Assembly (NCBI RefSeq): GCF_002285905.1
Contig: NZ_CP016305.1
Span: 372,001 to 436,000 of the forward strand
Source of the DNA: Rickettsia sp. MEAM1 (Bemisia tabaci)
GTDB taxonomy: Bacteria; Pseudomonadota; Alphaproteobacteria; Rickettsiales; Rickettsiaceae
Direction of reading: 5' to 3'
DNA: 64,000 bases
Each line of letters starts with the position of its first letter. The stretch's first letter is position 1. Position numbers and translations under genes: made by a program. The notes beneath the pieces are model-generated. The model was not told where the DNA came from. It worked only from the letters and a program-made list of their open reading frames with translations, and made no database searches. Shown one piece after another: positions 9,228 to 19,622 of the stretch.

Positions 9228-9782
9228 TTAATAATTATAATTGATTTGGACTTCTTTTAATCTCTCATTCAATATAAAAGTTACTTCAGAAGTTATATTT
9301 AAATTATCTTTTGCATATAAAATTTGAGCACTTGGAATGACTAAATTAACGCTATATTTTTCTGCAAGCTCACTAATTATTGTAATCGTTAATTCATGAA
9401 TTTTACTCATAGCTTCAGCATGAGCTTGCTCAAGTCTTGCTTTTTTACTCTGAATTTCTTTTTTTACTTCAGTAACTTTTTCATAAAATTCGCTTACTTT
9501 CTTTTCAAACTCATCTTCACTTAAAGAAGAACGTTCTTTCATCACTCTTTCTTCCATAGGCTTAAATTCTGCTTCTTTTGTGTTAATATCTTCTTGAATT
9601 TTTTGATTAATTTTTTCAACTTTATTACGCAAATTTTTTATAGCCATTGACCCTTCTAAAATCGATTGAACATCAACAATAGCCACTCTAACTTTAAAAT
9701 TATCTTCTTTATTTGGCAACTCTGCCTGAACAAAATATGAAAAACTTATTATTAAAAGCAACCCTAATAATCTATACTGCAC
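9228..9782 (-). CDS. OmpH/Skp-family periplasmic chaperone
   Basis: A 184-residue exported protein. An N-terminal signal peptide (LLGLLLIISFSYFVQA) is followed by VRVAIVDVQSILEGS, the first strand of the OmpH fold. A long charged coiled-coil arm spans about residues 50-130. A C-terminal strand NLVIPSAQILYA closes the domain. Skp proteins trimerise and hold unfolded outer-membrane proteins in the periplasm. The size fits the family. It is not beside bamA here; it precedes icd. Confidence 0.85.
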   Translation of the reverse strand: MQYRLLGLLLIISFSYFVQAELPNKEDNFKVRVAIVDVQSILEGSMAIKNLRNKVEKINQKIQEDINTKEAEFKPMEERVMKERSSLSEDEFEKKVSEFYEKVTEVKKEIQSKKARLEQAHAEAMSKIHELTITIISELAEKYSVNLVIPSAQILYAKDNLNITSEVTFILNERLKEVQINYNY

Positions 9783-9814
9783 GATATAACTCTGTTTATT
9801 TGTTGGTTAGGAGA

Positions 9815-10010
9815 TTATGTATCTGTCATCCCGTGGCTTCTATGTCATTCCTGCGAAAGCAGGAATCCAATATAAAGCGAGATAAATTGAGCTTTTAATT
9901 TTAAAAATTTGCTGTATTTATGCTTTTTTTCCTGGATTCCTGCTTTCGCAGGAATGACATATAGGACATTTTTTAATCCACGCAGGCAATACCACCACGG
10001 GATGACACTA
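9815..10010. repeat. Rickettsia palindromic element(s)
   Basis: Hairpin arms TCATTCCTGCGAAAGCAGGAA and TTCCTGCTTTCGCAGGAATGA surround an AT-rich centre. An outer pair, TCATCCCGTGG at the left and CCACGGGATGA at the right, encloses the whole unit, so one RPE appears nested in another. The following 10011-10158 is AT-rich with no recognisable gene. Confidence 0.8.
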
Positions 10011-10158
10011 CTATATATAAAACTCCACTAATCAAGAATAAATAACATAATATGATTTGTCTAGTCTGAATGTTCTGCTAACATTGGCACATCCTGCTGC
10101 CATTCAGATGGATCTATGGATAGATTTAAGGGTAGAGAATATAATAATAAGTTAGAAG

Positions 10159-10272
10159 GGCACCGTCAAGTTAAGGGAGGTATAAATTAAGTATTGAGCA
10201 ATTACAGGGAATGATTTATAGAATAGCAGTAACAATTTATCCTAGATTTTACCGCTATGCATATTACTCAAG
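10159..10272 (+). mobile_element. IS6-like fragment, 114 bp, plus orientation
   Basis: Starts with the IS terminus GGCACCGTCAAGTTAAGGGAG and runs through the leader to the first five transposase codons (MHITQ), then is cut where complete copy C begins. It is the 5' end of a former plus-strand IS. Confidence 0.9.
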
Positions 10273-11133
10273 GGCACCGTCAAGTTAAGTAAATTAGTGT
10301 CACAAAGTACTATATTTTTAGATTTCAGACAGCAAGAAGTCTTTGAGTAGCTTCATCCCAAATGGATTTAGCGGACGCAAATGCAATTCTTTGCTCAGAT
10401 GCTGTTTTAGTATATCTTCCAACATTTACAGCAAATATATTTCTGACTTTTCCCATCAGTGATAATGTACATTGTGCTGAATTAGGATGCTTAAATTTAA
10501 TCAGTATCTTCTCTTTTCTCCTAGTTGGCTGATGGGCATTCTCAATCCGATTATTTAGTCTTTTATCGGTACGATGCTTAGTCCTAGGACACATATACCT
10601 AACTGGTTTAATGTAGCTTTTTAGCTTATCAGTCACAATAACCCTTGGACATGGATAATTACCCAATAATCTTGATAAAAAGCGAATAGCTGATTTCTTG
10701 TTACGACGCTTCTGCAGTAATACTTCTAATTCATGTCCCTCAGAGTCAACAGCTCTCCATAATATGAATACTTCACCTTTGATCTTGATATTCATCTCAT
10801 CCAAATGCCATTTATCAGTTGGCTTTCGCTCTCTCTTACTAATAACATCTTGAAAATAAACTACAAACTTATAACACCAAAACCTTACAGTCTCATGACT
10901 TAATATAATACCTCGATAAGCCATCTGCTCTTGAACATCTCGGTAACTATTATTAAAGCGATGATATAACCATACTGTATGGCTAATAATGCTTGCTGGA
11001 AAACGATGTCTATTCGGGGCTTGAGTAATATGCATAGCGGTAAAATCTAGGATAAATTGTTACTGCTATTCTATAAATCATTCCCTGTAATTGCTCAATA
11101 CTTAATTTATACCTCCCTTAACTTGACGGTGCC
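10273..11133 (-). mobile_element. IS6-like insertion sequence, copy C (861 bp), nested
   Basis: Complete element with 17-bp terminal repeats, sitting between two IS fragments. The left fragment is in opposite orientation and the right one in the same orientation. Flanks TACTCAAG and GTCTCATG, both IS-derived, do not match. Confidence 0.93.
10325..11035 (-). CDS. IS6-family DDE transposase (copy C)
   Basis: 236 residues, identical to the copy A protein, with D79, D136 and E165 present. It lies inside a cluster of three IS ends. Confidence 0.92.
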   Translation of the reverse strand: MHITQAPNRHRFPASIISHTVWLYHRFNNSYRDVQEQMAYRGIILSHETVRFWCYKFVVYFQDVISKRERKPTDKWHLDEMNIKIKGEVFILWRAVDSEGHELEVLLQKRRNKKSAIRFLSRLLGNYPCPRVIVTDKLKSYIKPVRYMCPRTKHRTDKRLNNRIENAHQPTRRKEKILIKFKHPNSAQCTLSLMGKVRNIFAVNVGRYTKTASEQRIAFASAKSIWDEATQRLLAV

Positions 11134-11377
11134 GTCTCATGACTTAATATAATACCTCGATAAGCCATCTGCTCTTGAACATCTCGGTAACTATTATTAA
11201 AGCGATGATATAACCATACTGTATGGCTAATAATGCTTGCTGGAAAACGATGTCTATTCGGGGCTTGAGTAATATGCATAGCGGTAAAATCTAGGATAAA
11301 TTGTTACTGCTATTCTATAAATCATTCCCTGTAATTGCTCAATACTTAATTTATACCTCCCTTAACTTGACGGTGCC
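11134..11377 (-). mobile_element. IS6-like fragment, 244 bp, minus orientation
   Basis: Carries the first 48-49 transposase codons (to SHET) plus the leader and a complete terminal repeat ending GACGGTGCC at 11377. The 3' two-thirds are missing; its cut end abuts complete copy C. Both fragments around copy C retain the same (transposase 5') IS end, so at least two IS copies were broken to make this cluster. Confidence 0.9.
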
Positions 11378-11414
11378 CTATGGTTTACCAAATGTTAAAG
11401 TATCAAAGGTATAA

Positions 11415-12440
11415 TTATATTTCTTCTAAGCTCCATCTAGCTTTAGGACAGAAATTTAAAGGCGTAAATAACCCATTATTATAACGCTCAAGCCCAGCAT
11501 AAGCAATCATCGCAGCATTATCCGTACATAGCGTTGTGGGCGGGTAAATAAGCTTATAGCCATGTATTTTGGTAAGATTACTTAATATTTCTTGCAAATA
11601 TTTATTAGCTGCTACTCCGCCGGCTATTACTATATTTCTATTAAAATCATTTGTTATTTGTTCATAAACTTTAATAGCTTCTAGTATTTTGTTGCTTAAA
11701 ATTTCCCCTATCGTAAACTGAAAACTTGCTGCTATATCGTTAATTATAGTATCGTTAATCTCTTGTAAACTCATTATTAAAGTACGCACTGCCGTTTTAA
11801 GCCCTGAGAAAGACATATTACAATCACCGCTATTAATAATCGGTTTTGGGAGTTTATATTTGTAAGAATCGCCAAGCTTTGCCCTTTTTTCAATTTTAGG
11901 ACCACCTGGGAAAGGCAAATCAAGCATCTTAGCTACTTTGTCAAAAGCCTCACCTACTGCATCGTCTATAGTACTACCAAGAATCTTATATTTTCCAAGC
12001 CCAAGTACTGCAACAAATTGACAATGCCCACCGGAAGCTAATAAAAGCAAATATGGATACGGGATATTATCGGTTAATCTTGCAGTTAATGCGTGTCCTT
12101 CTAAATGATTTACTGCAATAAAAGGCTTATTTAAAACGCTAGAAAGGGACTTTGCAAACATTGAGCCGACTATAACGCCGCCAATTAAGCCAGGTCCTGA
12201 AGTTGCAGCTATTGCCGTAATTTCATCTAAGCTAGTATTGCTCTCAAGTAAAGCCTGCTTCATAGCTTTTTCGAGATTAGTTAAATGAGAACGTGCGGCT
12301 ATTTCCGGCACTACTCCTTTATAGTCTGCATGTTCTGTATTTTGTGATATAACTATATTCGATAAGATTTTCCTATCTTCAGTTATTATAGAAACACTAG
12401 TATCATCACAACTTGATTCAATGCCTAAAATTTTTTTCAT
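11415..12440 (-). CDS. tsaD: tRNA N6-threonylcarbamoyladenosine transferase subunit
   Basis: Transfers the threonylcarbamoyl group to A37 of ANN-decoding tRNAs, working with TsaB and TsaE. Begins [18 protein letters not shown], with the metal-binding [12 protein letters not shown] and the nucleotide-binding glycines [36 protein letters not shown] and [12 protein letters not shown]. The length of 341 is typical. Its ATG overlaps the stop of the upstream antitoxin relic. Confidence 0.95.
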   Translation of the reverse strand: MKKILGIESSCDDTSVSIITEDRKILSNIVISQNTEHADYKGVVPEIAARSHLTNLEKAMKQALLESNTSLDEITAIAATSGPGLIGGVIVGSMFAKSLSSVLNKPFIAVNHLEGHALTARLTDNIPYPYLLLLASGGHCQFVAVLGLGKYKILGSTIDDAVGEAFDKVAKMLDLPFPGGPKIEKRAKLGDSYKYKLPKPIINSGDCNMSFSGLKTAVRTLIMSLQEINDTIINDIAASFQFTIGEILSNKILEAIKVYEQITNDFNRNIVIAGGVAANKYLQEILSNLTKIHGYKLIYPPTTLCTDNAAMIAYAGLERYNNGLFTPLNFCPKARWSLEEI

Positions 12441-12595
12441 TTTGGTTTTAGTAAAGAAGTCATTTTAAAGTTTTTATTTGCTTCAAAATCATTAATTGCT
12501 TGCTTTAATCTCTCAGCATTTTTAGGGCTTTTTAATAAATATAAAGTTTCTTTTCCAGCATTAGAATATTTATTTGATTTTATAGAATTTTTCAT
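12437..12595 (-). pseudogene. YefM/Phd-type antitoxin relic
   Basis: From the ATG at 12595 the product is only about 52 residues. Its C-terminal half, KETLYLLKSPKNAERLKQAI, closely resembles KETLYLLSNPANADRLHEAI in the YefM protein encoded at 39723. The DNA-binding N-terminal half of YefM (ISSSSFRKNL and on) is missing and no partner toxin follows; tsaD does. The open frame extends to 12637 but the extra residues are hydrophobic and unrelated. Confidence 0.65.
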
Positions 12596-12633
12596 GATGC
12601 TAATATATATATAAATAAGTACTACGAAGTTCA

Positions 12634-13719
12634 TCAAGTAGTAAAATCAAAATCTTTACCTAAGGCAATATACTCCCTAATACGGCTCATTAGGTTCTGA
12701 AAATATGTAAGATTATGCCAAGTCATTAGCATCGCTCCAAGTATTTCGCCTATTCTCACCAAGTGATGTAAATAGGCTTTACTATAATTTTGACAAGCAG
12801 GGCAAAGGCAATCAGTTTCCAAAGGCTCGTTATCTTCAGCATATTTACTATTGCGGATATTTACCGTGCCATATTTTGTGAAAGCCTGACCATTACGACC
12901 TGACCTAGTCGGGATTACGCAGTCAAACATATCTACCCCTCTGCTGACTGCTCCAATAATATCAGCAGGCTTTCCTACCCCCATCAAATATCTAGGTTTA
13001 TTTTGCGGTAGGAAATCAGGGGCATAATCAAGAACTTTAAACATAAGCTCTTGTCCCTCCCCAACTGCAAGACCACCTATAGCATATCCTTCAAAATTAA
13101 GCTCTATTAAATCTTTAGCCGATTGCTTGCGTAACTCTTCGTAAGTGCTACCTTGAATAATACCGAACTGTGCATAACCATCTGGCTTAACAAATGCTTC
13201 TCTTGATCTATATGCCCATCTAGTTGTGAGCTGCATAGAGGTTTTTGCTTCTTCAAACGTTGCAGGGTAAGGCGTACATTCATCAAAAGCCATAGTAATA
13301 GTACTACCGAGTAAATGCTGTATTTCGGTAGAACGTTCAGGCGTCAGCAAATATTTATCACCATTAATATGCGAGTTAAAACTTACTCCCTCTTCCGTTA
13401 TCTTACGCAACTTCGATAGAGACATTACTTGATAACCACCGGAATCGGTTAGTATTGGCTTATCCCAATTCATGAATTTATGCAAACCACCAAGGCGTGC
13501 GATACGCTCAGCACTTGGTTGTAGCATTAAGTGGTAGGTGTTACCAAGCAGAATATCAGCCCCTGTTTCGCCTACCGATTCAGGCAGCATTGCTTTAACA
13601 GTTCCTCTTGTTCCGACGGGCATAAAAGCAGGCGTACGAATTTCGCCATGAGCAGTAGTAATAACACCGCTTCTTGCTTTTTTATGTTGATGATTGATAT
13701 TAAAGGAAAATTTTGACAC
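12634..13719 (-). CDS. tgt: tRNA-guanine transglycosylase
   Basis: Exchanges the wobble guanine of GUN-anticodon tRNAs for preQ1/queuine. Contains [12 protein letters not shown] (base-binding and catalytic Asp region), [21 protein letters not shown], the nucleophile region [17 protein letters not shown] and the zinc site [17 protein letters not shown]. 361 residues is slightly shorter than the usual 370-380 but complete. Rickettsia species generally salvage queuine, so a salvage role is plausible. Confidence 0.95.
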   Translation of the reverse strand: MSKFSFNINHQHKKARSGVITTAHGEIRTPAFMPVGTRGTVKAMLPESVGETGADILLGNTYHLMLQPSAERIARLGGLHKFMNWDKPILTDSGGYQVMSLSKLRKITEEGVSFNSHINGDKYLLTPERSTEIQHLLGSTITMAFDECTPYPATFEEAKTSMQLTTRWAYRSREAFVKPDGYAQFGIIQGSTYEELRKQSAKDLIELNFEGYAIGGLAVGEGQELMFKVLDYAPDFLPQNKPRYLMGVGKPADIIGAVSRGVDMFDCVIPTRSGRNGQAFTKYGTVNIRNSKYAEDNEPLETDCLCPACQNYSKAYLHHLVRIGEILGAMLMTWHNLTYFQNLMSRIREYIALGKDFDFTT

Positions 13720-13802
13720 TAATAACTGCCTTTTTATTTAAAGTATTAAAGACAGCATTTTAGCATAATATAGATTACAGATAAAGATTTATTGCCTGCG
13801 TG

Positions 13803-13817
13803 GGCACCGTCAAGTTA
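13803..13817 (+). mobile_element. 15-bp IS6-like terminal-repeat scar in an RPE remnant
   Basis: GGCACCGTCAAGTTA equals the IS terminus, with no IS body. It follows TTGCCTGCGTG, a piece typical of RPE ends here, and is followed by an AT run. Second isolated IS end in the window after 1486-1499. Confidence 0.7.
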
Positions 13818-13837
13818 TATATATTTTTTTAAGTTTT

Positions 13838-13965
13838 ATGTCATTCCAGCGTAGGCGGGAATCCAGAAAAAAGTCTGTCATACCGCAGCTTGTACCTTAG
13901 GTATCTCAGGACACTTTCTATGGCACAAGATCCCGTGGACAAGCCACGGGATGACATACAGAATC
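13838..13965. repeat. RPE fragments running into the 3' end of mfd
   Basis: TCATTCCAGCGTAGGCGGGAA, then a hairpin CCCGTGGACAAGCCACGGG at about 13932-13950, flanked by ATGACA. The second hairpin supplies the last codons of mfd ([13 protein letters not shown]). Confidence 0.75.
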
Positions 13966-16900
13966 TAAATTCCATAGTAACTGATTCGCCTCAGCAATTA
14001 TATTCTTACCTACTAACTTCTTGATAAATACTAATTTGTTATCAGGTTTAATTTTTGCGTTAGCAGTATAGGTACTGACAAATTTTAGAATTTTATCAGC
14101 CATATCAGCGTTTTTATAAAATTTAATGACAAAACCGTTATCGCCTGAATCTAGATTTTCAATGTTCAACTTAAAGCATAATAATTTTATTTTAACAATA
14201 TCAAGTAAATTATTAAATTCAGTTGGCAGGCTGCCAAATCTATCTATCATTTCGTCTTTAAATTTTTCTACTTCTAGATCATCGTTTAGATTACCTATTC
14301 TTCTATATAAACCAAGCTTTAGAACTGAATCCGATACATAATTATCAGGAATAAACACCGATAAACCTAAATTAATAGTCGGGATGAAAGGCTGCTCGCC
14401 GCTTATCGGCTCATCTTTAAAAATAGCTATTTGCTCTTCTAGCATTTCCTGGTAAAGCTCTGTTCCAACTTCTCTAATTTGTCCTGATTGCTCTTCACCA
14501 ATTAAATTACCGAAGCCCCGTAAATCCATATCATGACTTGCTATAGTAAAGCCTGAACCGAGAGCACAGCTATTCTGGATTATCTCTAAACGTCTTAGGC
14601 TATGCGGAGTCATTTTCTTATGACTTGGTAGTGTTAAGTAGGCATAACCTCGCATCTTACCTCGTCCAATTCTACCCCGTAACTGATATAATTGACTCAA
14701 GCCCAGCATATCGGCTTTATGGATAATCATAGTATTAGCGTCTTGTATGTCAATTCCTGACTCTATTATAGTTGTTGAGATTAATATATCGAATTTGCTG
14801 GCATAAAATTCGCTCATAATCTCATCAATTTTATTCGGTGACATTTTACCATGTGCTACTTTATAGCTTAATTCAGGGACGATTTGCTTTAACTGCTTTT
14901 CTATATCCTCTATATCGTTAATTCTCGGAACAACGAAAAAGCTTTTACCGCCCCTAAAATGCTCACGCAGTAATGCATCCCTGATAATAACAGGATCAAA
15001 CGGCATAACAGAGGTGCGGACTTCCAGCCTATTTAGTGGAGGTGTTGCGATAATGCTTAGCTCCTTTAAGCTGGTCATTGACATTTGTAAGGTGCGAGGT
15101 ATCGGAGTTGCAGACATTGCAAGCACGTGCGTAGAAGATTTTAGCGATTTAAGGAATTCCTTTTGACCAACCCCAAAATGCTGCTCTTCATCTATAATTA
15201 ATAGTTTAAGATTACAAAATTTAGTAACTTTATGTAATAAAGAATGCGTACCTATTACTATGTTTATCTTACCGCTTTCAAGTTCCGATCTTACAATCTT
15301 TGCTTCTTTGGAGCTAACAACACTAGATAATTGCTTGATATTTAAGCCAAAATCTTTAAATCTTTCGGTAAATCTTGCAAAATGTTGGCTGCATAGGATA
15401 GTAGTTGGTACGACAACCGCCACTTGCGGTGAATTTTCGTTTAGGGATTTAGCAACCATAAAGGCAGCACGCATTGCTACTTCGGTTTTACCAAACCCAA
15501 CATCTCCGCATATTAGCCTATCCATTAGCATGCCATTGCTTAAATCTTCTCTAATATCGTTTATTGCATTTAATTGATCTTCAGTTTCGGTAAAAGGAAA
15601 TTTAGCACAAAATTTATCATATTCTTCAAGGTCAAATTCAATAGCAGCAGTGGTATTAAGTTTTCTCTTGGCAGCTATTTGCATTAAATGCAAGGCAATT
15701 TCCTTAATACGGTTTTTAAGTTTAGCTTTATTTTTTTGCCATGAGACGCTTCCGAGCTTATCAAGCTGGGCTACATCACTGCCATATTTCTTTATTACCT
15801 CAATATTTTCAACTGGTATATATAGCTTATCATTACCGGCGTAGAGAATCTTTAAGAAATCATGAAGTTTGCCTTTAATCTCTAAAGCTTCAAGCTTTAA
15901 GAATTGCCCTATACCATGATCTTTATGGACTATCAGCTCTCCCTCGGCTAAATGATCAAGCTCAAGTAAAATATTTTTGAGTTTTTTATTAGTGTTTGTA
16001 GTGATAACTTTTTCTTCTAATAGCTCGCTAGCTGCAATAAATAAATATTCAGGAGTAGAAAAGCTTTGATTTAAGGGTAATATGGCAATATTTATTGTAC
16101 CAAGATTTGCCTCCTCTAAATATTCTATTTCATTATAACTATATTCATAGTTTTCGATTATACTTTTAACTCTTTCAAAGCTACTTAAAACGCTTGAGCC
16201 TATAATAATTTTCTTACGAGAATTAGCTTTAATAACTTCAAACAGCTTATCAAAAACAGTTTTCTTTTCTACAAAGCTTGCAGCCGCTATATTTTCAACT
16301 ATGCTAGCCTGCTCGGAATTTTCATAACTAATTAGGATATTATTATCCTGCTCAAGTAATTCTATAGCTTCAAGAGAAGTAAAATATAGCTGGGAGGGTG
16401 AAAGAGTAGGGTAAAAGCTGTTAAATTTAAGCTTATTGGCATCTAGCCTTGCTTTGTAAAAATCGTTATAGCTATGCTCAAATTCTAAAATATCCTGCTT
16501 TGTTAGATTATCAAAGATAATGACCAGCTTGTTAAGATAATCTATTAAACCGGAATAGTCATCATAAAATAAAGGTAGTAACTGTTCATATCCTGAGAAC
16601 TTTCTTCCGCTGGTTATTGCTTCATATAAAGGATTATCGGTATGGTTAACTCCAAAATTACGCAGGTAATTATCTTTAAAATTACTGATTGTTTCAGAAT
16701 TTAAAACTATCTCATTTGCTGGACCAATAATTAGTTCGTTACAAGATTTAGTTGAGATTTGGGTATCAATATCAAATTGTTTGATAGACTCGACATAATC
16801 CCAGCTAAAATTAATTCTATAGCCTTTAGATTCAGGTAGTATTAAGTCAACAATCTCGCCTCTAACTGCAAATTCTCCAACATCAACAGTGCTTGCATTT

Positions 16901-17316
16901 CTTGTAAAGCTATTCTCTACCAAAAACTTACTAAGCTCGTTCGCACTTAGCTTCATTTTAGGAAATAGTTTTAGATAATATTTAGCAAAGAAATCCTTAG
17001 GCGGTAATTTATTCAATAAGTTCATTACGTGTGTAATAACTAATTTATTTCCTTTATTGGTCGTAAGTTTACTTAATGTTTCGGCTCGCTTAGATAAAAT
17101 ATTACAATTTGGTGACGTATGGTCATAAGGAATTGTATCATAGCTCGGAAAATAATATATATTTTCGCTTGGTAAAAAAAATAAAGCCTGCTTGTATAAT
17201 TGCAATGCCTCCTCTTCATTGCTTGTAACTAAAATGAAATCTTGCTTAGAATTCTTTATAAAGCTATCAATTGTGAAGAAAGATTTAGCAGTAGATGGAA
17301 ATTTTTGTTGTAACAT
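13918..17316 (-). CDS. mfd: Transcription-repair coupling factor
   Basis: Removes RNA polymerase stalled at DNA lesions and recruits UvrA. 1132 residues with the expected order: UvrB-like N-terminal part, RNA-polymerase interacting domain near [18 protein letters not shown], helicase motifs [15 protein letters not shown] (Walker A) and [12 protein letters not shown] (DEEQ), [12 protein letters not shown], and [15 protein letters not shown] near residues 890-905. The C-terminal domain is present. The final dozen residues come from an RPE that overrode the original stop. An sdhE-like gene lies 13 bp upstream on the same strand. Confidence 0.95.
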   Translation of the reverse strand: MLQQKFPSTAKSFFTIDSFIKNSKQDFILVTSNEEEALQLYKQALFFLPSENIYYFPSYDTIPYDHTSPNCNILSKRAETLSKLTTNKGNKLVITHVMNLLNKLPPKDFFAKYYLKLFPKMKLSANELSKFLVENSFTRNASTVDVGEFAVRGEIVDLILPESKGYRINFSWDYVESIKQFDIDTQISTKSCNELIIGPANEIVLNSETISNFKDNYLRNFGVNHTDNPLYEAITSGRKFSGYEQLLPLFYDDYSGLIDYLNKLVIIFDNLTKQDILEFEHSYNDFYKARLDANKLKFNSFYPTLSPSQLYFTSLEAIELLEQDNNILISYENSEQASIVENIAAASFVEKKTVFDKLFEVIKANSRKKIIIGSSVLSSFERVKSIIENYEYSYNEIEYLEEANLGTINIAILPLNQSFSTPEYLFIAASELLEEKVITTNTNKKLKNILLELDHLAEGELIVHKDHGIGQFLKLEALEIKGKLHDFLKILYAGNDKLYIPVENIEVIKKYGSDVAQLDKLGSVSWQKNKAKLKNRIKEIALHLMQIAAKRKLNTTAAIEFDLEEYDKFCAKFPFTETEDQLNAINDIREDLSNGMLMDRLICGDVGFGKTEVAMRAAFMVAKSLNENSPQVAVVVPTTILCSQHFARFTERFKDFGLNIKQLSSVVSSKEAKIVRSELESGKINIVIGTHSLLHKVTKFCNLKLLIIDEEQHFGVGQKEFLKSLKSSTHVLAMSATPIPRTLQMSMTSLKELSIIATPPLNRLEVRTSVMPFDPVIIRDALLREHFRGGKSFFVVPRINDIEDIEKQLKQIVPELSYKVAHGKMSPNKIDEIMSEFYASKFDILISTTIIESGIDIQDANTMIIHKADMLGLSQLYQLRGRIGRGKMRGYAYLTLPSHKKMTPHSLRRLEIIQNSCALGSGFTIASHDMDLRGFGNLIGEEQSGQIREVGTELYQEMLEEQIAIFKDEPISGEQPFIPTINLGLSVFIPDNYVSDSVLKLGLYRRIGNLNDDLEVEKFKDEMIDRFGSLPTEFNNLLDIVKIKLLCFKLNIENLDSGDNGFVIKFYKNADMADKILKFVSTYTANAKIKPDNKLVFIKKLVGKNIIAEANQLLWNLDSVCHPVACPRDLVP

Positions 17317-17329
17317 GTATGATGGGAAA

Positions 17330-17593
17330 TTATATTTTTATTATTTTGCGTAATTGCTCCATTATTTCGGCATCTAAATTAGAAGGAACGGAAGATTTAT
17401 TAGTAATCCAATTATAAAGATCATTGTCATTTTGATCAAGTATTAAAGCATAGCTTAAAAGTTTTTCTTCCGCTATGAAAGGTAGATAAAGACTAGCAAA
17501 ATTGCCTAATATATAATCCATTTCTTTGCAGCCACGATTTTTACTACGATAAAAAAGTTTCTTTTGTAAAGAGTTTTTATTTAATTTATTCAT
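17330..17593 (-). CDS. sdhE: FAD assembly factor SdhE (succinate dehydrogenase)
   Basis: An 87-residue protein with the family core [17 protein letters not shown] (variant of the conserved RGxxE motif required for flavinylation). It then has [19 protein letters not shown], matching the helical tail. SdhE promotes covalent FAD attachment to SdhA. Located immediately upstream of mfd and probably co-transcribed with it. Confidence 0.85.
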   Translation of the reverse strand: MNKLNKNSLQKKLFYRSKNRGCKEMDYILGNFASLYLPFIAEEKLLSYALILDQNDNDLYNWITNKSSVPSNLDAEIMEQLRKIIKI

Positions 17594-17781
17594 GTTATAA
17601 AATCTTGCAAAATTTTTTTATGATAATATTATTAAAACTATCAGAGACCAAGAATATTTTAAAAATATTTAAGGTTTTACGAAAGCTATACTATCTTAAT
17701 AAATTCATCTTCGCATGAATAAAATCCAATAGTTTAAACATTTTTATTATATATAACAGCAATATAAGTAATAGGCAAAAT

Positions 17782-18170
17782 ATGTTAGTTCAAAATATCT
17801 GTTCTAAAGAAGCTTATAATATGCTGGTTTCAAATAATAATACTTTTCTTGTTGATGTTAGAACAGAAGAAGAATGGAAACATGTGGGTGTTCCGAGTTT
17901 GAGTAATAAAAATAATGTAATCTTTTTAAGCTGGCAGCTATCGCCTTTTATGGAGCTGAATAGAGATTTTAAAGATAAATTTTTATCTATTATTGATGAT
18001 AAAATGTCTAACATTATATTTTTTTATGCAGATCAGGGCATAGATCATTAATGGCAGCAAATTTTATGGCTAATATAGGTTATAAAAATTGTTATAATAT
18101 TATTGATGGTTTCGAAGGAAATCTTCAAAATAAAGGCTGGAAACAAAATAACTTACCGTGGCAGTTTTAA
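17782..18170 (+). pseudogene. Rhodanese-like sulfurtransferase, single-base frameshift
   Basis: The first frame gives MLVQNICSKEAYNMLVSNNN, then FLVDVRTEEEWKHVGVPSL, and stops at 18049-18051. Inserting one T into the seven-T tract at 18019-18025 restores IFFLCRSGHRSLMAANFMAN and the C-terminus IIDGFEGNLQNKGW. This recovers the canonical rhodanese active-site loop CRSGHRS and ends at 18170. So the ancestral tract was probably eight Ts. The restored stop is immediately followed by the dnaA start codon. It is a pseudogene unless slippage at the T tract rescues it. Confidence 0.85.
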
Positions 18171-19562
18171 GTGAATACTAATCAAATAATTTTAACAAAT
18201 CAAAATGATAATAGTGTAAATGTCTGGAGTAACGTAACCCAAGACCTTTATAACTATTACGGTGAGGCTTTATATAATAGCTGGTTTAGTAAGGTCAATT
18301 TTATAGAATCTTCACTAAATACTGTTATCCTTTGTGCTCCTACTAATTTTATTAGAGATTGGATAAAATCTAAATATTCTGTCGTTATATTGCAATTATT
18401 TCAGCATTATAATAATGCTATTAAAACAGTAGAAATAATTACTAAAGAATTGCCGGCATCTAATCAATCAACTCTTGAGTTGCCTACTAAAACTTTTGCC
18501 GATATTGGTAGTAGCGAGCTTAATTCAGAAAATATTTTCTCAACGCTTGATATACGTTTTACTTTCGATAATTTTGTTGTTGGTGCTCCGAATGAGCTTG
18601 CTTATGCTGCTGCAAGAGCAGTAGCCGAGTCCTCAAGTGCGGTTTCCGAATCTAATCCTCTTTTTCTATATGGCGGGGTAGGGCTTGGTAAAACCCATTT
18701 AATGCATGCAATTGGTTGGTACATAAAACAGAATAATCCAAGCCGTAAGGTTATATACATGTCGGCAGAAAAATTTATGTACCAATTTGTTAAGGCTTTG
18801 CGTAACAAAGAAGTAATGTCTTTTAAAGAGAAATTTCGCTCAGTTGATGTATTAATGATTGATGATATTCAATTTATTTGTGGTAAAGATAGTACGCAGG
18901 AAGAGTTCTTCCATACGTTCAATACGCTGATTGATAATAACCGTCAGATGGTTATTTCTTGCGATAGGTCGCCTTCCGATTTAGATGATATTGAAGACCG
19001 AATTAAATCTCGTTTAGGGTGGGGTTTAGTGGCAGACGTTCATAGCACTACTTATGAGTTACGTCTTGGTATTTTAGAGTCTAAAATTGAGCAGATGAAC
19101 GTTAAAGTTCCAAAAGATGTAATTGATTTTTTAGCTTCTAAGATTGTTTCAAATGTAAGAGAGCTTGAGGGAGCATTAAATAAGGTTATTGCCCACTCTA
19201 ACTTTACTGCAAAAGAAATAACACTCGAAAATACACAAAATATTTTAAGAGATTTGCTCCGTTCTAATGAAAGGATAATTACAGTTGAAGATATCCAGAA
19301 AAAAGTAGCTAATCGTTACAATATTAAATTATCTGATATGTCATCGCCAAGAAGAATGCGTACTATTGCAAGACCGCGTCAGATAGCTATGTATTTAAGT
19401 AAAATCCTCACCCCTAAAAGTCTAGTCGATATAGGTAAAAAATTCGGTAAAAAAGACCACACAACAGTTATGCATGCCATCAAAAAAGTAGAAGAGCTAC
19501 TAGAAAGCGACTTAGAATTACGCGAAGAGATTAACCTAATGATGAAAATCTTGCAGAATTAG
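18171..19562 (+). CDS. dnaA: Chromosomal replication initiator
   Basis: Binds DnaA boxes and melts the replication origin. GTG start at 18171 directly abutting the upstream TAA. Domain I ([20 protein letters not shown]) is at the N-terminus. The AAA+ ATPase follows, with [17 protein letters not shown] near residue 168, [13 protein letters not shown] (Walker B) and the arginine finger region. The C-terminal DNA-binding signature [19 protein letters not shown] is present. Length 463 is typical. No good Shine-Dalgarno precedes the GTG, so translation may have been coupled to the rhodanese frame, which is now broken. Confidence 0.95.
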   Translation: MNTNQIILTNQNDNSVNVWSNVTQDLYNYYGEALYNSWFSKVNFIESSLNTVILCAPTNFIRDWIKSKYSVVILQLFQHYNNAIKTVEIITKELPASNQSTLELPTKTFADIGSSELNSENIFSTLDIRFTFDNFVVGAPNELAYAAARAVAESSSAVSESNPLFLYGGVGLGKTHLMHAIGWYIKQNNPSRKVIYMSAEKFMYQFVKALRNKEVMSFKEKFRSVDVLMIDDIQFICGKDSTQEEFFHTFNTLIDNNRQMVISCDRSPSDLDDIEDRIKSRLGWGLVADVHSTTYELRLGILESKIEQMNVKVPKDVIDFLASKIVSNVRELEGALNKVIAHSNFTAKEITLENTQNILRDLLRSNERIITVEDIQKKVANRYNIKLSDMSSPRRMRTIARPRQIAMYLSKILTPKSLVDIGKKFGKKDHTTVMHAIKKVEELLESDLELREEINLMMKILQN

Positions 19563-19568
19563 CTTATG

Positions 19569-19622
19569 TGTCATTGCGAGGATAAATGGGCTTTTGTTGT
19601 GCGACTCCGATGTCATTCCCGC
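19569..19622. repeat. RPE truncated by IS copy D
   Basis: Starts TCATTGCGAGGATAA and ends in TGTCATTCCCGC, the left arm of an RPE hairpin. IS copy D begins at once and the matching right arm is absent on the other side, where coding sequence of a methyltransferase starts instead. Confidence 0.75.

Noticed and set aside
18171-18300. Replication origin next to dnaA
   Set aside because: No cluster of DnaA boxes or AT-rich 13-mers is visible around dnaA, and rickettsial origins are not usually at dnaA.
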